Below are positions 25,223-34,747 of a DNA stretch of 64,000 nt, one piece after another (the stretch's first letter is position 1; every line of letters starts with the position of its first letter). The notes under the pieces are model-generated. The model was not told the origin of the DNA. It was given only the letters and a program-made list of their open reading frames with translations, and ran no database searches. The translations under genes and the position numbers were made by a program. Source of the stretch: Hespellia sp. (GTDB taxonomy: Bacteria; Bacillota; Clostridia; Lachnospirales; Lachnospiraceae); contig JAQUVD010000003.1 in NCBI GenBank assembly GCA_028693555.1, positions 1-64,000 on the forward strand, read 5' to 3'.

Positions 25223-26191
25223 TTACTGGTCCGTTCTAAGATCCAGATACTGCACTTCATTTTCCGTCAATTCAATCTCTAACGCTGCAAGATTCTCCTT
25301 CATCCGCAACACATTTGTGCTTCCGCAGATTGCAAACATATCCAGCATTGGCTGGCAGAAAATCCATGCCATTGCAATCTGTGAAATGGAATATCCCTTT
25401 TTTGCGCTCAGCTCTTCCACTCTTGCAAGACGCTTGAAATTCGCATCGCAGTCGTACCCAAACTTTGTCACTTCATCTAATATCTCTGCCATCCGAGCCC
25501 GCTCTGAGCTCTTGATTTTTCCGGCAAATAAACCTCGCGCAAGTGACGAGTAAGCAAATACCGGCATATGCTGCTCCCGGCACCACTGTCGGTCCGCCTC
25601 GTGATCCGGTCCGGAAATCGTGGTACATCCGCCGCTCCACACATCATTTACCTGCTCTGCCAATCCAAAATTAGGACTGGTCACGGTATACGGAATCAGA
25701 CTATGCTGCTTTGCATATACATTCGCCTCTGCAATTCTTGCAGTCGTCCAGTTGGAACCTCCAAATGCACCGATGAGTCCCTGCTCGTGCATCTCGTTAA
25801 ACGCTTCCACCAGCTCGCCGACCGGTCGGTTCTCATCATCACGATGTAACAGATAGATATCAAAATAATCGGTCTTCAGTTTTTCCTGTGAAATTTTCAG
25901 ATCTTCCCACATGCACGCTGCATTGACACGAATATTTCCCGCCTCGTCCGGATGTCCGCATTTTGTCAGAATTGTCACCTGATCTCTGCATTTTCTCGCA
26001 TCCAGCCAGTTACCGATCACTTCTTCACTCCCCTGATACGCACGTGCGGTATCAATGGTTGTCACGCCAAGCTCAAGGATTCCATCCAGCAGCTCATCCA
26101 CATTTTCACCTTTCAAGAACGGCTCAAGCGCTGTACCAAATACAATTCGCGATAACTCTTTTTCTACAAAATCTATTTTTTGATATTTCAT
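25223..26191 (-). CDS. Aldo/keto reductase
   Basis: A 322-residue (beta/alpha)8 NADPH-dependent oxidoreductase. Asp-Tyr-Lys-His catalytic residues are read as Asp in TTIDTARAYQG with Tyr four to five residues later, Lys in ILTKCGH and His in YLLHRDDE. C-terminal NVLRMKENLAAL is the cofactor-binding region. The substrate is unknown. Its start overlaps the stop of the ketose 3-epimerase gene by four bases, so the two probably act on the same sugar or polyol, the epimerase making a ketose that is then reduced (inference). Confidence 0.88.
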   Translation of the reverse strand: MKYQKIDFVEKELSRIVFGTALEPFLKGENVDELLDGILELGVTTIDTARAYQGSEEVIGNWLDARKCRDQVTILTKCGHPDEAGNIRVNAACMWEDLKISQEKLKTDYFDIYLLHRDDENRPVGELVEAFNEMHEQGLIGAFGGSNWTTARIAEANVYAKQHSLIPYTVTSPNFGLAEQVNDVWSGGCTTISGPDHEADRQWCREQHMPVFAYSSLARGLFAGKIKSSERARMAEILDEVTKFGYDCDANFKRLARVEELSAKKGYSISQIAMAWIFCQPMLDMFAICGSTNVLRMKENLAALEIELTENEVQYLDLRTDQ

Positions 26192-27093
26192 ATCTTCTCC
26201 TCTTCGATTCCATAGTCGCTATTCGGACCGCTAAATACATTTCTTAAGTACGCCACTGACTGTTTCGCATCCTCATCCAGTCTGGCCTCCGATGCCCCCT
26301 TGCTCAAATCTCTCCAAATCTTAATATCATTTCCAACTGTTCCGCCACCGCGCACAAATGGCTCCATGACCACATTTCCATTGTAGTTCACCGCGCGCAG
26401 CGCACATCCAATTGCGTGCCAGTCCATGCTGCCTTTTCCCGGAAGTCGTCTGTTATTCTCTCCCACGTGAAAATGGCCCAGCTTATCGCCAGCGGTCATA
26501 ATTGCATCCGTGATACTGTCTTCTTCAATATTCATATGGAACGTATCCAGCATAATTTTTGTTGCCGGAGTACCCACCTCTTCGACAAATTGCCTTGCCT
26601 CCTCAGCTGTATTTAAAATATAACCTTCAAATCGGTTCAGAACCTCCAAGCAGTAATCCACACCACAACTCTCCGCAATCTCAGAAACCTTGCGGACATT
26701 CTCCACACTTCTTGCCCAGTCTCCCGCTTTATCAATTGGTTTTGAATAGTCTACCGGCCAATAAGAATAGATCCCACCACCGATGCTGTGAATATCCAGT
26801 TTTTCCAGTTTTTGCAGAATATCTGTATAAAATGTAATTGCATGCTTTACAACTTCCGGATCATCTGATGCCAGATTTTCGTTTGGTCCCGGTCCATATC
26901 CGGCAGTTAATATAACGCCGCAGTCCTCGGCTGTCTTACGAATATCCCTAAGATCCTCATCACTGATTGTCTTTAATGCCGCACATGACAACTCTAGAAT
27001 ATCAAACCCAAGTGATCCGACCTTTTTCACGTACTTGATTAAGTCCGCATCCCATTCTTGCTCCCAATATGCAAAATAAATACCGTATTTCAT
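26188..27093 (-). CDS. Ketose 3-epimerase (tagatose/allulose epimerase family)
   Basis: A 301-residue sugar phosphate isomerase/epimerase-type barrel. It resembles D-tagatose/D-allulose 3-epimerases closely in order and wording: GIYFAYWEQEWDAD at the N terminus, LTAGYGPGPNENLAS, GGGIYSYWPVDYSKP, then the four metal ligands, Glu in LEVLNRFEGYILNT, Asp in MLDTFHMNIEE, His in GHFHVGENNR and Glu in VVMEPFVRGGG, and IKIWRDLSKGA. Such enzymes interconvert fructose and allulose or tagatose and sorbose with Mn or Co. The preferred sugar cannot be decided from sequence alone. It is the first gene of the epimerase-reductase-nrdG unit. Confidence 0.85.
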   Translation of the reverse strand: MKYGIYFAYWEQEWDADLIKYVKKVGSLGFDILELSCAALKTISDEDLRDIRKTAEDCGVILTAGYGPGPNENLASDDPEVVKHAITFYTDILQKLEKLDIHSIGGGIYSYWPVDYSKPIDKAGDWARSVENVRKVSEIAESCGVDYCLEVLNRFEGYILNTAEEARQFVEEVGTPATKIMLDTFHMNIEEDSITDAIMTAGDKLGHFHVGENNRRLPGKGSMDWHAIGCALRAVNYNGNVVMEPFVRGGGTVGNDIKIWRDLSKGASEARLDEDAKQSVAYLRNVFSGPNSDYGIEEEKI

Positions 27094-27195
27094 TCGTTCA
27101 ACCTCCTTGTGTTGTGGACAGTTACCTTATTCTCATTGTAGCGTTTTTCCAACTATGTGTAAAGAATATTTCCCATAATGAATATTGCAAAAAGA

Positions 27196-27221
27196 GGGTT
27201 CGGCACTTCCATGCCGAACCC
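27196..27221 (-). terminator. Terminator after citrate synthase
   Basis: GGGTTCGGCA-cttcca-TGCCGAACCC is a perfect 10-bp stem; the minus strand continues TCTTTTT. It ends the gntR-icd-citrate synthase unit. Confidence 0.9.
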
Positions 27222-27241
27222 TGTCTTTCTTTCATTTCCGC

Positions 27242-28693
27242 TTACTTTTTTACTTGTTTTTTCTTCGCATATTCTACATCATCAAACGGATCGTCCTCGC
27301 GTCTGTCTTCCAGCTCTTTGAAGGTTCTGTGGTGCCCCACATAACGGTAAGCCGGACGAATAATCTTGCCTGCATTAACCAGTTCTTCCATACGGTGCGC
27401 AGACCATCCGGAAATACGTGAAATTGCAAAGATCGGCGTAAATAATTCTCTTGGAATATTCAGCATCGTGTAGACAAATCCACTGTAGAAATCGACATTT
27501 GCACATACCGGTTTGAAAAGTTTTCGCTTTTTCATAATCAGTTCACCTGCAACGCGCTCTACTTTCTCATATAACTCAAATTCTTTCTGAAGATTCTTCT
27601 CTTCTGCAAGATTCCTTGCGTATCGTTTTAAAATGACCTCTCTCGGATCACTCAGCGTATAGACCGCATGCCCCATACCATAGATGAGCCCTGCTTTGTC
27701 AAATGCCTTCTTATCCAGAATTGCATTCAGATACGCTTCCAGCTTCTCATCATCCTCCCAGTCCGGACAGTGCTCCATAATATCCGCAAACATGTCCTGA
27801 ACCTTAAGATTCGCTCCGCCATGCTTTGGACCCTTCAGTGATCCAATGGATGCAGAAATTGCCGAATAGGTATCGGTTCCGGAAGAAGTTACAACGTGTG
27901 TCGTAAACGTAGAGTTGTTACCACCGCCGTGTTCTGCATGAAGCACGAGTGCGATATCGAGCACCTTTGCTTCCAGATCTGTGAAGCGGCCATCTTCGCG
28001 AAGCATGTATAAAATATTCTCCGAGAATGACAGCTCCTTTTTCGGATTCTTGATCAGCAGATTCTCATCCTGTCTGAAATGACGATACGAATGATAAGAA
28101 TACACCGCAATCAGCGGCATCTTCGCAATCAACTGCATCGACTGGCGAAGCGCATTTTCAGGCGTGATATTATCCGCTTTATCATCATAAGTGTAGAGCG
28201 TCAGAATACATCTCTGCATCGCGTTCATAATATTTTCATTCGATGCTTTCATAATGACATCGCGGATAAATCTCTGCGACAATTCCTGCATATCTGTCAA
28301 AATACTGCGAAACATCTCAAACTGTCTCTGCGTTGGCGATCTTCCGAATAATAACGTATAAATAGTCTCCTCAAAACCATATTTGCGCTGCTCGAAGCTC
28401 TCTACCATATCTGCAACATTATATCCCTGAAAAAACAATTTTCCATCAGCCGGAATCTTACGTCCGCCCTCATATTCATATGCAACTACATCAGAAATCT
28501 CTGTCAGACCGGTCAGCACGCCTTTTCCATTTGCATCACGAAGCCCGCGTTTTACATCATATTCCTGATATAGATTCGGATTGATTTTACCGGATAAAAC
28601 AGAATATTCGAGCAATTCTTTAAACTCATCTTCGTGAGACTTACCAAGCTGCAGTATCTCTTCTGTGATTGTATTCGATTTTGTCTCTGTCAT
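27242..28693 (-). CDS. Citrate synthase
   Basis: A 483-residue citrate synthase condensing acetyl-CoA with oxaloacetate. Catalytic residues are visible in ALVLHAEHGGGNNSTF (His), GMGHAVYTLSDPR (His) and the Asp in CANVDFYSGFVY, with GPKHGGAN between. The family's usual length is 370-480; the extra N-terminal part (about 60 residues) is like the longer clostridial form. The start at 28693 follows AAGGAAG. It lies 21 bases after the isocitrate dehydrogenase gene. With it, the pair forms the oxidative branch from oxaloacetate to 2-oxoglutarate for glutamate synthesis; aconitase is not in the window. Confidence 0.93.
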   Translation of the reverse strand: MTETKSNTITEEILQLGKSHEDEFKELLEYSVLSGKINPNLYQEYDVKRGLRDANGKGVLTGLTEISDVVAYEYEGGRKIPADGKLFFQGYNVADMVESFEQRKYGFEETIYTLLFGRSPTQRQFEMFRSILTDMQELSQRFIRDVIMKASNENIMNAMQRCILTLYTYDDKADNITPENALRQSMQLIAKMPLIAVYSYHSYRHFRQDENLLIKNPKKELSFSENILYMLREDGRFTDLEAKVLDIALVLHAEHGGGNNSTFTTHVVTSSGTDTYSAISASIGSLKGPKHGGANLKVQDMFADIMEHCPDWEDDEKLEAYLNAILDKKAFDKAGLIYGMGHAVYTLSDPREVILKRYARNLAEEKNLQKEFELYEKVERVAGELIMKKRKLFKPVCANVDFYSGFVYTMLNIPRELFTPIFAISRISGWSAHRMEELVNAGKIIRPAYRYVGHHRTFKELEDRREDDPFDDVEYAKKKQVKK

Positions 28694-28713
28694 AAATCCC
28701 ACTTCCTTGTTCC

Positions 28714-29916
28714 TTATTTATTCATTGTCTCAGCAATTGCTTTGATAAATCCCTCGCTATTTAATACCGTTGGATTCTCGATTGAAGTAATGAGTGCTAA
28801 ATCCTTTGTCATCTTACCTTCTTCAATGGTCTGAATGGTAGCGTTGTCAAGCTTATCTGCAAATTCCATTAATTCCTGATTGCCATCTAATTCCCCACGT
28901 TTGCGAAGTGCACCTGTCCATGCAAAGATCGTTGCAACGGAGTTCGTCGATGTCTCCTCCCCTTTCAGGTGCTTGTAATAATGACGCTGTACGGTTCCGT
29001 GAGCCGCCTCATATTCATAAAATCCCTGTGGTGATACAAGTACCGAGGTCATCATAGCAAGGGAACCAAATGCAGAGGAAATCATATCACTCATAACATC
29101 TCCATCATAGTTCTTACATGCCCAGATATATCCACCTTCTGATTTCATCACACGCGCAACTGCATCGTCAATCAATGTGTAGAAATATACAATGCCTGCA
29201 TCTTCAAATTTCTGTGCATACTCTGCGTCAAAGATATCCTGGAAAATGTCTTTGAAGGTGTGATCATATTTCTTGGAAATCGTATCCTTCGTTGCAAACC
29301 ACAGATCCTGTTTGATATCCAATGCATAGTTAAAGCAGCTTCTTGCAAAGCTTTCAATCGAATTATCCAGATTGTGCATTCCCTGCGCTACACCGGGCCC
29401 TGCATAGTTGTGCACAAGCTCTTTGATTTCGGTTCCGTCTTCTGCCGTGTATACCAACTCAACCTTGCCCGGTCCTGGAACTTTAATCTCTGCATTCTTA
29501 TATACATCACCATAAGCATGTCTTGCGATTGTAATTGGTTTCTTCCAGTTCTTAACAACCGGCTCGACTCCTTTTACAACAATCGGTGCCCGGAACACCG
29601 TTCCATCCAGAATCGCACGGATAGTTCCGTTCGGACTCTTCCACATTTCCTTCAGATCATATTCTGTCATACGCGCTGCATTCGGTGTGATTGTTGCACA
29701 TTTCACCGCAACACCATATTTCTTAGTGGCTTCGGCAGAATCAATTGTAACCTGATCGTCTGTCGCATTACGATGCTCCAAACCAAGATCATAATACTCT
29801 GTCTTCAAATCTATAAATGGAAGTAAAAGATCTTCCTTAATCATCTTCCAAAGGATGCGAGTCATCTCATCTCCATCCATCTCTACCAACGGTGTCGTCA
29901 TCTGAATCTTACTCAT
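28714..29916 (-). CDS. icd: NADP-dependent isocitrate dehydrogenase
   Basis: A 400-residue homodimeric isocitrate dehydrogenase of the type II (eukaryote-like) class: [15 protein letters not shown] at the N terminus, [28 protein letters not shown] with the isocitrate-binding Ser/Arg set, [19 protein letters not shown] with metal-binding Asp residues, and [12 protein letters not shown] for NADP. It converts isocitrate to 2-oxoglutarate and CO2. It lies between the GntR regulator and citrate synthase with short gaps, so all three are probably one transcript. Confidence 0.93.
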   Translation of the reverse strand: MSKIQMTTPLVEMDGDEMTRILWKMIKEDLLLPFIDLKTEYYDLGLEHRNATDDQVTIDSAEATKKYGVAVKCATITPNAARMTEYDLKEMWKSPNGTIRAILDGTVFRAPIVVKGVEPVVKNWKKPITIARHAYGDVYKNAEIKVPGPGKVELVYTAEDGTEIKELVHNYAGPGVAQGMHNLDNSIESFARSCFNYALDIKQDLWFATKDTISKKYDHTFKDIFQDIFDAEYAQKFEDAGIVYFYTLIDDAVARVMKSEGGYIWACKNYDGDVMSDMISSAFGSLAMMTSVLVSPQGFYEYEAAHGTVQRHYYKHLKGEETSTNSVATIFAWTGALRKRGELDGNQELMEFADKLDNATIQTIEEGKMTKDLALITSIENPTVLNSEGFIKAIAETMNK

Positions 29917-29942
29917 GTTTTTTGTCCTCCTGATTTTCTGTC

Positions 29943-30605
29943 TTATCTGTTTTCTTCTTCATATCCCTGTCTGCGTAAATTTTCCATGACACGCATAATG
30001 TGTTCATTTGCAAGCTGCTCTGCCAAATCCGCATCATGATCGCGAATTGCTTCCAGAATCGCTTTATGTTCTCTTACCGATTTCTTCGCGCGATCCTTCG
30101 CCGCCACAGAGGAAGTTCTTGCATGCTTCACATAGCGGTGAAAATCCTCCAGCACATGATCCAGCATACGCGAATTCGACGCTTTATAAATCAGTACATG
30201 GAATCTTCCGTCCAAAAGCACCATCTGATCCTGCTGCTCTTTTCTCAGATTGAATTCCGAGAGCAGCACGATTTCTTCTAATTCATTTAATTCCTCTTCT
30301 GAAATGTTCTCTGTCGCCCATCTTGCCGCCAGACCTTCCAGATAAGAACGAATCACGTAGATATCTTTGACATCTTTACTCGTAATTCCATTCACTCGTG
30401 CGCCCTTATTTGGAATAATCTCTACCAGACCTTCCAATTCCAACTGCCGAAGTGCTTCCCGGACCGGAGTCCGACTTGCCCCAAGTTCTTTTCCTATCGA
30501 AATCTCCCGAAGTTCATCGCCTGTGGCATATTTTCCAGAAAGAATCCCATCACGAATTTGCTGCAATACCCTTCCCCGCAAGGACAGATCTTCTTGCTCT
30601 TTCAC
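29943..30605 (-). CDS. GntR/FCD family regulator
   Basis: A 220-residue FadR-type regulator. The winged helix is in residues 10-75 ([43 protein letters not shown]) and the FCD ligand domain follows ([40 protein letters not shown]), with His residues that bind a metal and a carboxylic acid in relatives. The GTG start at 30605 is preferred because GGGAGG precedes it and the ATG codons upstream would lie in the promoter. As first gene before icd and citrate synthase it may respond to a citrate-cycle acid; that is inference. Confidence 0.85.
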   Translation of the reverse strand: MKEQEDLSLRGRVLQQIRDGILSGKYATGDELREISIGKELGASRTPVREALRQLELEGLVEIIPNKGARVNGITSKDVKDIYVIRSYLEGLAARWATENISEEELNELEEIVLLSEFNLRKEQQDQMVLLDGRFHVLIYKASNSRMLDHVLEDFHRYVKHARTSSVAAKDRAKKSVREHKAILEAIRDHDADLAEQLANEHIMRVMENLRRQGYEEENR

Positions 30606-30636
30606 TTTACTCGAACCTCCCATGTCATTTTGTACT

Positions 30637-30665
30637 ATTGTATACACTTGTACATCTTTTGTCAA
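30637..30665 (-). promoter_or_regulatory. gntR-icd-citrate synthase promoter
   Basis: On the minus strand TTGACA (30660-30665) and TACAAT (30637-30642) are 17 bases apart. The spacer and -10 hold overlapping dyad-like words (TGTACAAGTGTATACA), of the kind bound by FadR-type GntR proteins, suggesting self-control. The -35 lies inside or just past the 3' end of the diguanylate cyclase gene. Confidence 0.75.
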
Positions 30666-30675
30666 TCTTTTTTTC

Positions 30676-31956
30676 TTACTTCTCATACTGTTTCTCTGCA
30701 TCAAACTCCGTCAATAGAAACTGTCTTCTTCCACGCTCTTTGGCTTCATACAATTTGTAATCTGCCGCCTTAAGCATACTGGAAAGGACCCATCCGGATA
30801 CTTCATGGCAGTAGAGATAGCTGCCACCAATGGAAATGCTCAGATCAATCTGCTGATGGCAGAATTTTGTCGATGAGATTCGCTTATACAATGCGCTCAG
30901 ACGCAGCTTTAATTCTGCTTCTTTTTTGATCCACATTCCAACAACAAATTCTTCCCCGCCAAAACGGATCACATTTTCTTTCCCAAATGTCTCAGTCAGT
31001 ATATTACTGATTTCAATGAGTGCCTGATCGCCGGCATCATGGCCAAATGTATCATTGATTTTCTTAAACCAGTCAATGTCAGCAATTAAGAGTGCTACAC
31101 AATACCCTTCTTTTCGCGTCTGATTCAGATATTTAACAAGTCGGTTATTGTAATAGCTTCGATTATAAACGCCCGTCAGAGCATCTATATAGATTTTATC
31201 ATACTGAATCTTGCGGTATTTCGTGTAGAGAAAAGCAAAGATCAAGGTCAGTGTCAGTGTTGCAACCACCAGCAGCAGTGCCAGTGCCCCCATCGCGCTC
31301 TTTCGGTATGTATCATAATCCTTTGTCTCAAGTTCCACACCAACCACGCCGATATAGTCACCTTCGTTCGAATAGAGTGGTGCATATCCACAAATATGAT
31401 CTCCCCATTCACTCGAATGCAAAATATAAAGAGGTGCATCCTTGAAGATTTCCTTATCCTCTTCTATATAATACGAATAGCGCAGTATATCTTCCTTGGC
31501 CTCTGCCTGCGCATTGTCATTTGCCTGCGTATCTGCCAGCGTGACATCTAAAAGCCATAAGATATCAAGAGGTGTCCCAACCTCTGCATCGAACCACTTT
31601 TGATTGTCCTCTGTCACTTCGTATTTCACTTCCTCTTTTGGAAGCTGAACCATCACGTAGGCATAATCCACCTTACTGGTAAATTGAGGATTCGATATCA
31701 GCTCTTTCAGTGCCTGATTCTGCGCAGAGGCCTGAAGATCCGCTGAGGAGAGTCCTTTTAGCATCGTTACCTCATCATTGGACAGATGAATGCTCGCCGC
31801 CGTCAATACAGCGAAATTCTGGGCAGCATTTCCCTCCGATGCCAGATAGCCCTTTTCCACTGTCTCATTGGTCTTCTGAAATGTAAGAACCGCAATACCA
31901 AGAAATGCTACATATAGCAGCACTCCGATCGAAATAATACCTTTTTCCTTCTTCAT
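30676..31956 (-). CDS. Membrane-bound diguanylate cyclase (GGDEF)
   Basis: A 426-residue signalling protein. Membrane segment one is at residues 7-25, an outside sensor region of the Cache type spans about 30-225 (ending YSNEGDYIGVVGVELE), membrane segment two is about 228-252, and the GGDEF domain follows (DALTGVYNRSYYN, DIDWFKKINDTFGHDAGD, RFGGEEF). The active-site motif is GGEEF, which is functional in many cyclases. The RxxD inhibitory site five residues before it is absent (FGKE), so product inhibition is probably lacking. It makes cyclic di-GMP from GTP. AGGAGGGGG precedes the start. Confidence 0.9.
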   Translation of the reverse strand: MKKEKGIISIGVLLYVAFLGIAVLTFQKTNETVEKGYLASEGNAAQNFAVLTAASIHLSNDEVTMLKGLSSADLQASAQNQALKELISNPQFTSKVDYAYVMVQLPKEEVKYEVTEDNQKWFDAEVGTPLDILWLLDVTLADTQANDNAQAEAKEDILRYSYYIEEDKEIFKDAPLYILHSSEWGDHICGYAPLYSNEGDYIGVVGVELETKDYDTYRKSAMGALALLLVVATLTLTLIFAFLYTKYRKIQYDKIYIDALTGVYNRSYYNNRLVKYLNQTRKEGYCVALLIADIDWFKKINDTFGHDAGDQALIEISNILTETFGKENVIRFGGEEFVVGMWIKKEAELKLRLSALYKRISSTKFCHQQIDLSISIGGSYLYCHEVSGWVLSSMLKAADYKLYEAKERGRRQFLLTEFDAEKQYEK

Positions 31957-31996
31957 CCGTGCCCCCTCCTTGCATTCTCTCCTCCGTTTTCTTCCT

Positions 31997-32752
31997 TTAC
32001 ACTCTCACTTCTCGAATATCATATTTTTTCCAAATCAAATCGTCCGGTTTCTTCTCCGTCAAAACCGTAACTCCCTCAAATCCGGAAAATGTAACCGAAC
32101 TGATCTGTCCGAATTTCGCATGCGCACTTAGCACAAATCGGTTACCGGCCTGTGTATTTTGAACCGCCGCTTCTTTTAATAACGCCTCATTGATATCCGG
32201 TGTTGTAAATCCGGATAACGGATGAATTCCATTTGTGCCAAAAAAACCTTTTGAAAAATGGTACTTCTTCAACTGCTCCACTGCCTCCGCGCCAACAGCC
32301 GCCTCTGTTGAGCTCTTAAGCATTCCGCCAATCAAAATGACCTGAAATCCCATCATCGCAAGTCTCTTTGCATGATCCACTGCATTGGTTACATAGGTCG
32401 CATTCTTCTCGGTCAGATACTCCAGCATACGACCGGTCGTTGTCCCGGCATCGATATACACAAAATCGTCAGATGCAACAAGAGAAGCCGCAAATTTCGC
32501 AATCTGCCGCTTCTCTTCTTTATCAACTTCTTCTTTCTGTGAGACAGAAAGCTCCAAATGTGAAATGTGATCCCCATTTGCAACCGCCCCGCCGAACACC
32601 TTTGTCAGGCGCCCCGCCTTATCCAGGCTCGTAATGTCCCTGCGAATCGTAGATTCTGACGCCTGAAACAGATCCAGCAATTCCTGAAGGGTAATGCTGC
32701 CTCGTTCCTCTACCAGTTTTACAATTTCTTCCTGTCTTTTTTCTGTAAGCAT
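31997..32752 (-). CDS. fruR: DeoR-family regulator of the fructose operon
   Basis: A 251-residue repressor. The N-terminal helix-turn-helix (RQEEIVKLVEERGSITLQELLDLF, ASESTIRRDITSLDKAGRLTKVFGGAV) and the sugar-phosphate sensor domain (DAGTTTGRMLEYL, GFFGTNGI) are typical. The start at 32752 is chosen from the standard DeoR N terminus MLTEKRQEEIV; an upstream ATG is in frame but has no support. It lies after fruA, whereas in many Firmicutes the regulator leads the operon. Fructose 1-phosphate is the usual inducer. Confidence 0.85.
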   Translation of the reverse strand: MLTEKRQEEIVKLVEERGSITLQELLDLFQASESTIRRDITSLDKAGRLTKVFGGAVANGDHISHLELSVSQKEEVDKEEKRQIAKFAASLVASDDFVYIDAGTTTGRMLEYLTEKNATYVTNAVDHAKRLAMMGFQVILIGGMLKSSTEAAVGAEAVEQLKKYHFSKGFFGTNGIHPLSGFTTPDINEALLKEAAVQNTQAGNRFVLSAHAKFGQISSVTFSGFEGVTVLTEKKPDDLIWKKYDIREVRV

Positions 32753-32794
32753 AAATCTTCTCCACAATACTCAGCGTAAACGCTTTTTATTGTA

Positions 32795-34705
32795 TTATAC
32801 TACTTTTTTCTTAAAAACACCAAGCAATATTGCAGAGATAACGGTTCCAATTACAAGTGCTGCCAGATAAGCAAGTGCATTTCCTACAACAGGGAATACG
32901 AAGATGCCTCCGTGAGGTGCCATCAACGTACACTGGAACGCCATAGAGATTGCTCCTGCAATACCGGATCCGATGATACAGGCAGGCAGTACGTGAAGTG
33001 GATCTGCCGCCGCAAACGGAATAGCTCCCTCTGTGATGAATGCAAGCCCCATAATAAAGTTTGTCGGTCCTGACTCTCTCTCTTCTCTTGTGAATTTATT
33101 TTTGAACAATAAGGTTGCGAGTGCAATTGCACATGGAGGTGTCATACCGCCGACCATAACTGCTGCCATAATATCATAATTTCCTGCCGCAATTGCCGCT
33201 GTACCAAATACATAGGCTGCTTTGTTGAATGGGCCACCCATGTCGATTGCCATCATGCCACCCAAGATCAGTCCAAGTAACACTTTACTTGTCTCGCCCA
33301 TACTTGCAAGTCCGTTATTGAGCAGGGTGTTCAATCCACCCATGACCGGTTCTACTGCAAAGTTCATACACAATCCAATCAGAAGCACACCCATGATTGG
33401 ATAGATTAGTACCGGCGCTAGTTTTTCAAGCGCTTCCGGTAATTTATCACAAATCTTACGAAGTAAAATAATAATATATCCGGCAAGGAAACCTGCTACT
33501 AACGCACCGAGAAATCCTGATTTTCCATTTGCTGCGATCATACCGCCAACAAAACCAACCGCAAGCCCCGGTCTGTCAGCAATTGCTTCTGCGATATACC
33601 CCGCTAGTACCGGAAGCATCAGTCCAAATGCAACACCACCCAGATTCTTAAGAAATGCCGCAATCGGTGTAATGGTTCCGAAGTTTGCCCTGTCAGCCGC
33701 TGCCAGTGAGTTCAGGTCTACACTGAATCCGTCAATCAGGAATGCAATTGCAATCAAGATACCACCACCGACTACAAATGGAAGCATGTGAGATACACCA
33801 TTCATCAGTTGTGTATAAATCTTGTGACCTGCACTACCGCCACTCTTGGTCTGTGATTCTCTCGCCCCGCCATTCTCAGCTGTATAGATCTCTGTCTTTC
33901 CAGATACTGCCTGCTCGATAAGCTTGTCTGCTTTGTTGATTCCATCTGATACCTGACACTCAATCAGATGCTTTCCATGGAACCGTTCCATTGGTACTTT
34001 CGCATCTGCTGCGACGATGATACAATCTGCTGCTGCGATTTCCTCATCGGTCAATACGTTCTTCGCACCGCCAGATCCTCTCGTCTCAATCTTTACGAAG
34101 CATCCTTTTGCTTTTGCTGCTTTGTCAATTCCCTCTGCAGCCATGTAAGTATGTGCAATACCGGTTGGGCAGGACGTAACCGCCAAAATCTTAAACTGCT
34201 CCAAAGAGGCTTCTTCCGTCGTCTCCAGTCTCTCATCAATACTCTTCGACTCTTCATCGGCCTGATCAACCAATGCCACGAACTCCTCCGGTGTCTTCGC
34301 CGCTTTCAAGCGATCCGTAAAATCTTCGTCCATCAGCATGACCGACAATTTACTGAGTACATCCAGATGAACGTTATCTTTTGTATTTGGTGCCGCAATC
34401 AGGAATAATAAGTTCACCTTTTCGCCATCCATGGATTCAAAATCAACCCCATCCGGAATGACCATTGCCGCAAGTCCAGGCTTTGTCACGGCATCACATT
34501 TTCCATGAGGAATGGCAATTCCTTCTCCAATCCCGGTCGTCCCTTCTTCCTCTCTCGCAAAGACTGCGCTTCGATACCCTGTGATATCCGCAATCTTGCC
34601 GCTCTTTTCCATAAGTGCGGTTGCCTGATTCAGTGTGTCCTTCTTATCTGTTGGCGCACATCCGAGTGCAACACTTTTCACATCCAGCAAATCTGTAATT
34701 CTCAT
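32795..34705 (-). CDS. fruA: PTS fructose transporter, IIABC components in one chain
   Basis: A 636-residue fructose permease. Residues 1-150 are EIIA (phosphorylated His in GEGIAIPHGKC), about 172-270 EIIB (phosphorylated Cys in VTSCPTGIAHTYMAAEGI), and 300-636 the membrane EIIC with eight or so segments (HMLPFVVGGGILIA, GGPFNKAAYVF, ITEGAIPFAAADP). It imports fructose and phosphorylates it to fructose 1-phosphate. It follows fruK by 42 bases and precedes fruR. Confidence 0.93.
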   Translation of the reverse strand: MRITDLLDVKSVALGCAPTDKKDTLNQATALMEKSGKIADITGYRSAVFAREEEGTTGIGEGIAIPHGKCDAVTKPGLAAMVIPDGVDFESMDGEKVNLLFLIAAPNTKDNVHLDVLSKLSVMLMDEDFTDRLKAAKTPEEFVALVDQADEESKSIDERLETTEEASLEQFKILAVTSCPTGIAHTYMAAEGIDKAAKAKGCFVKIETRGSGGAKNVLTDEEIAAADCIIVAADAKVPMERFHGKHLIECQVSDGINKADKLIEQAVSGKTEIYTAENGGARESQTKSGGSAGHKIYTQLMNGVSHMLPFVVGGGILIAIAFLIDGFSVDLNSLAAADRANFGTITPIAAFLKNLGGVAFGLMLPVLAGYIAEAIADRPGLAVGFVGGMIAANGKSGFLGALVAGFLAGYIIILLRKICDKLPEALEKLAPVLIYPIMGVLLIGLCMNFAVEPVMGGLNTLLNNGLASMGETSKVLLGLILGGMMAIDMGGPFNKAAYVFGTAAIAAGNYDIMAAVMVGGMTPPCAIALATLLFKNKFTREERESGPTNFIMGLAFITEGAIPFAAADPLHVLPACIIGSGIAGAISMAFQCTLMAPHGGIFVFPVVGNALAYLAALVIGTVISAILLGVFKKKVV

Positions 34706-34747
34706 CCTTTTACCCTGCCCTTTCTGAATTTCATTGATATGTCAACA

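Noticed and set aside
30606-30704. Longer N terminus for the GntR regulator
   Set aside because: ATG codons upstream lie within or just after the -10 element, and the only ribosome site is before the GTG at 30605.
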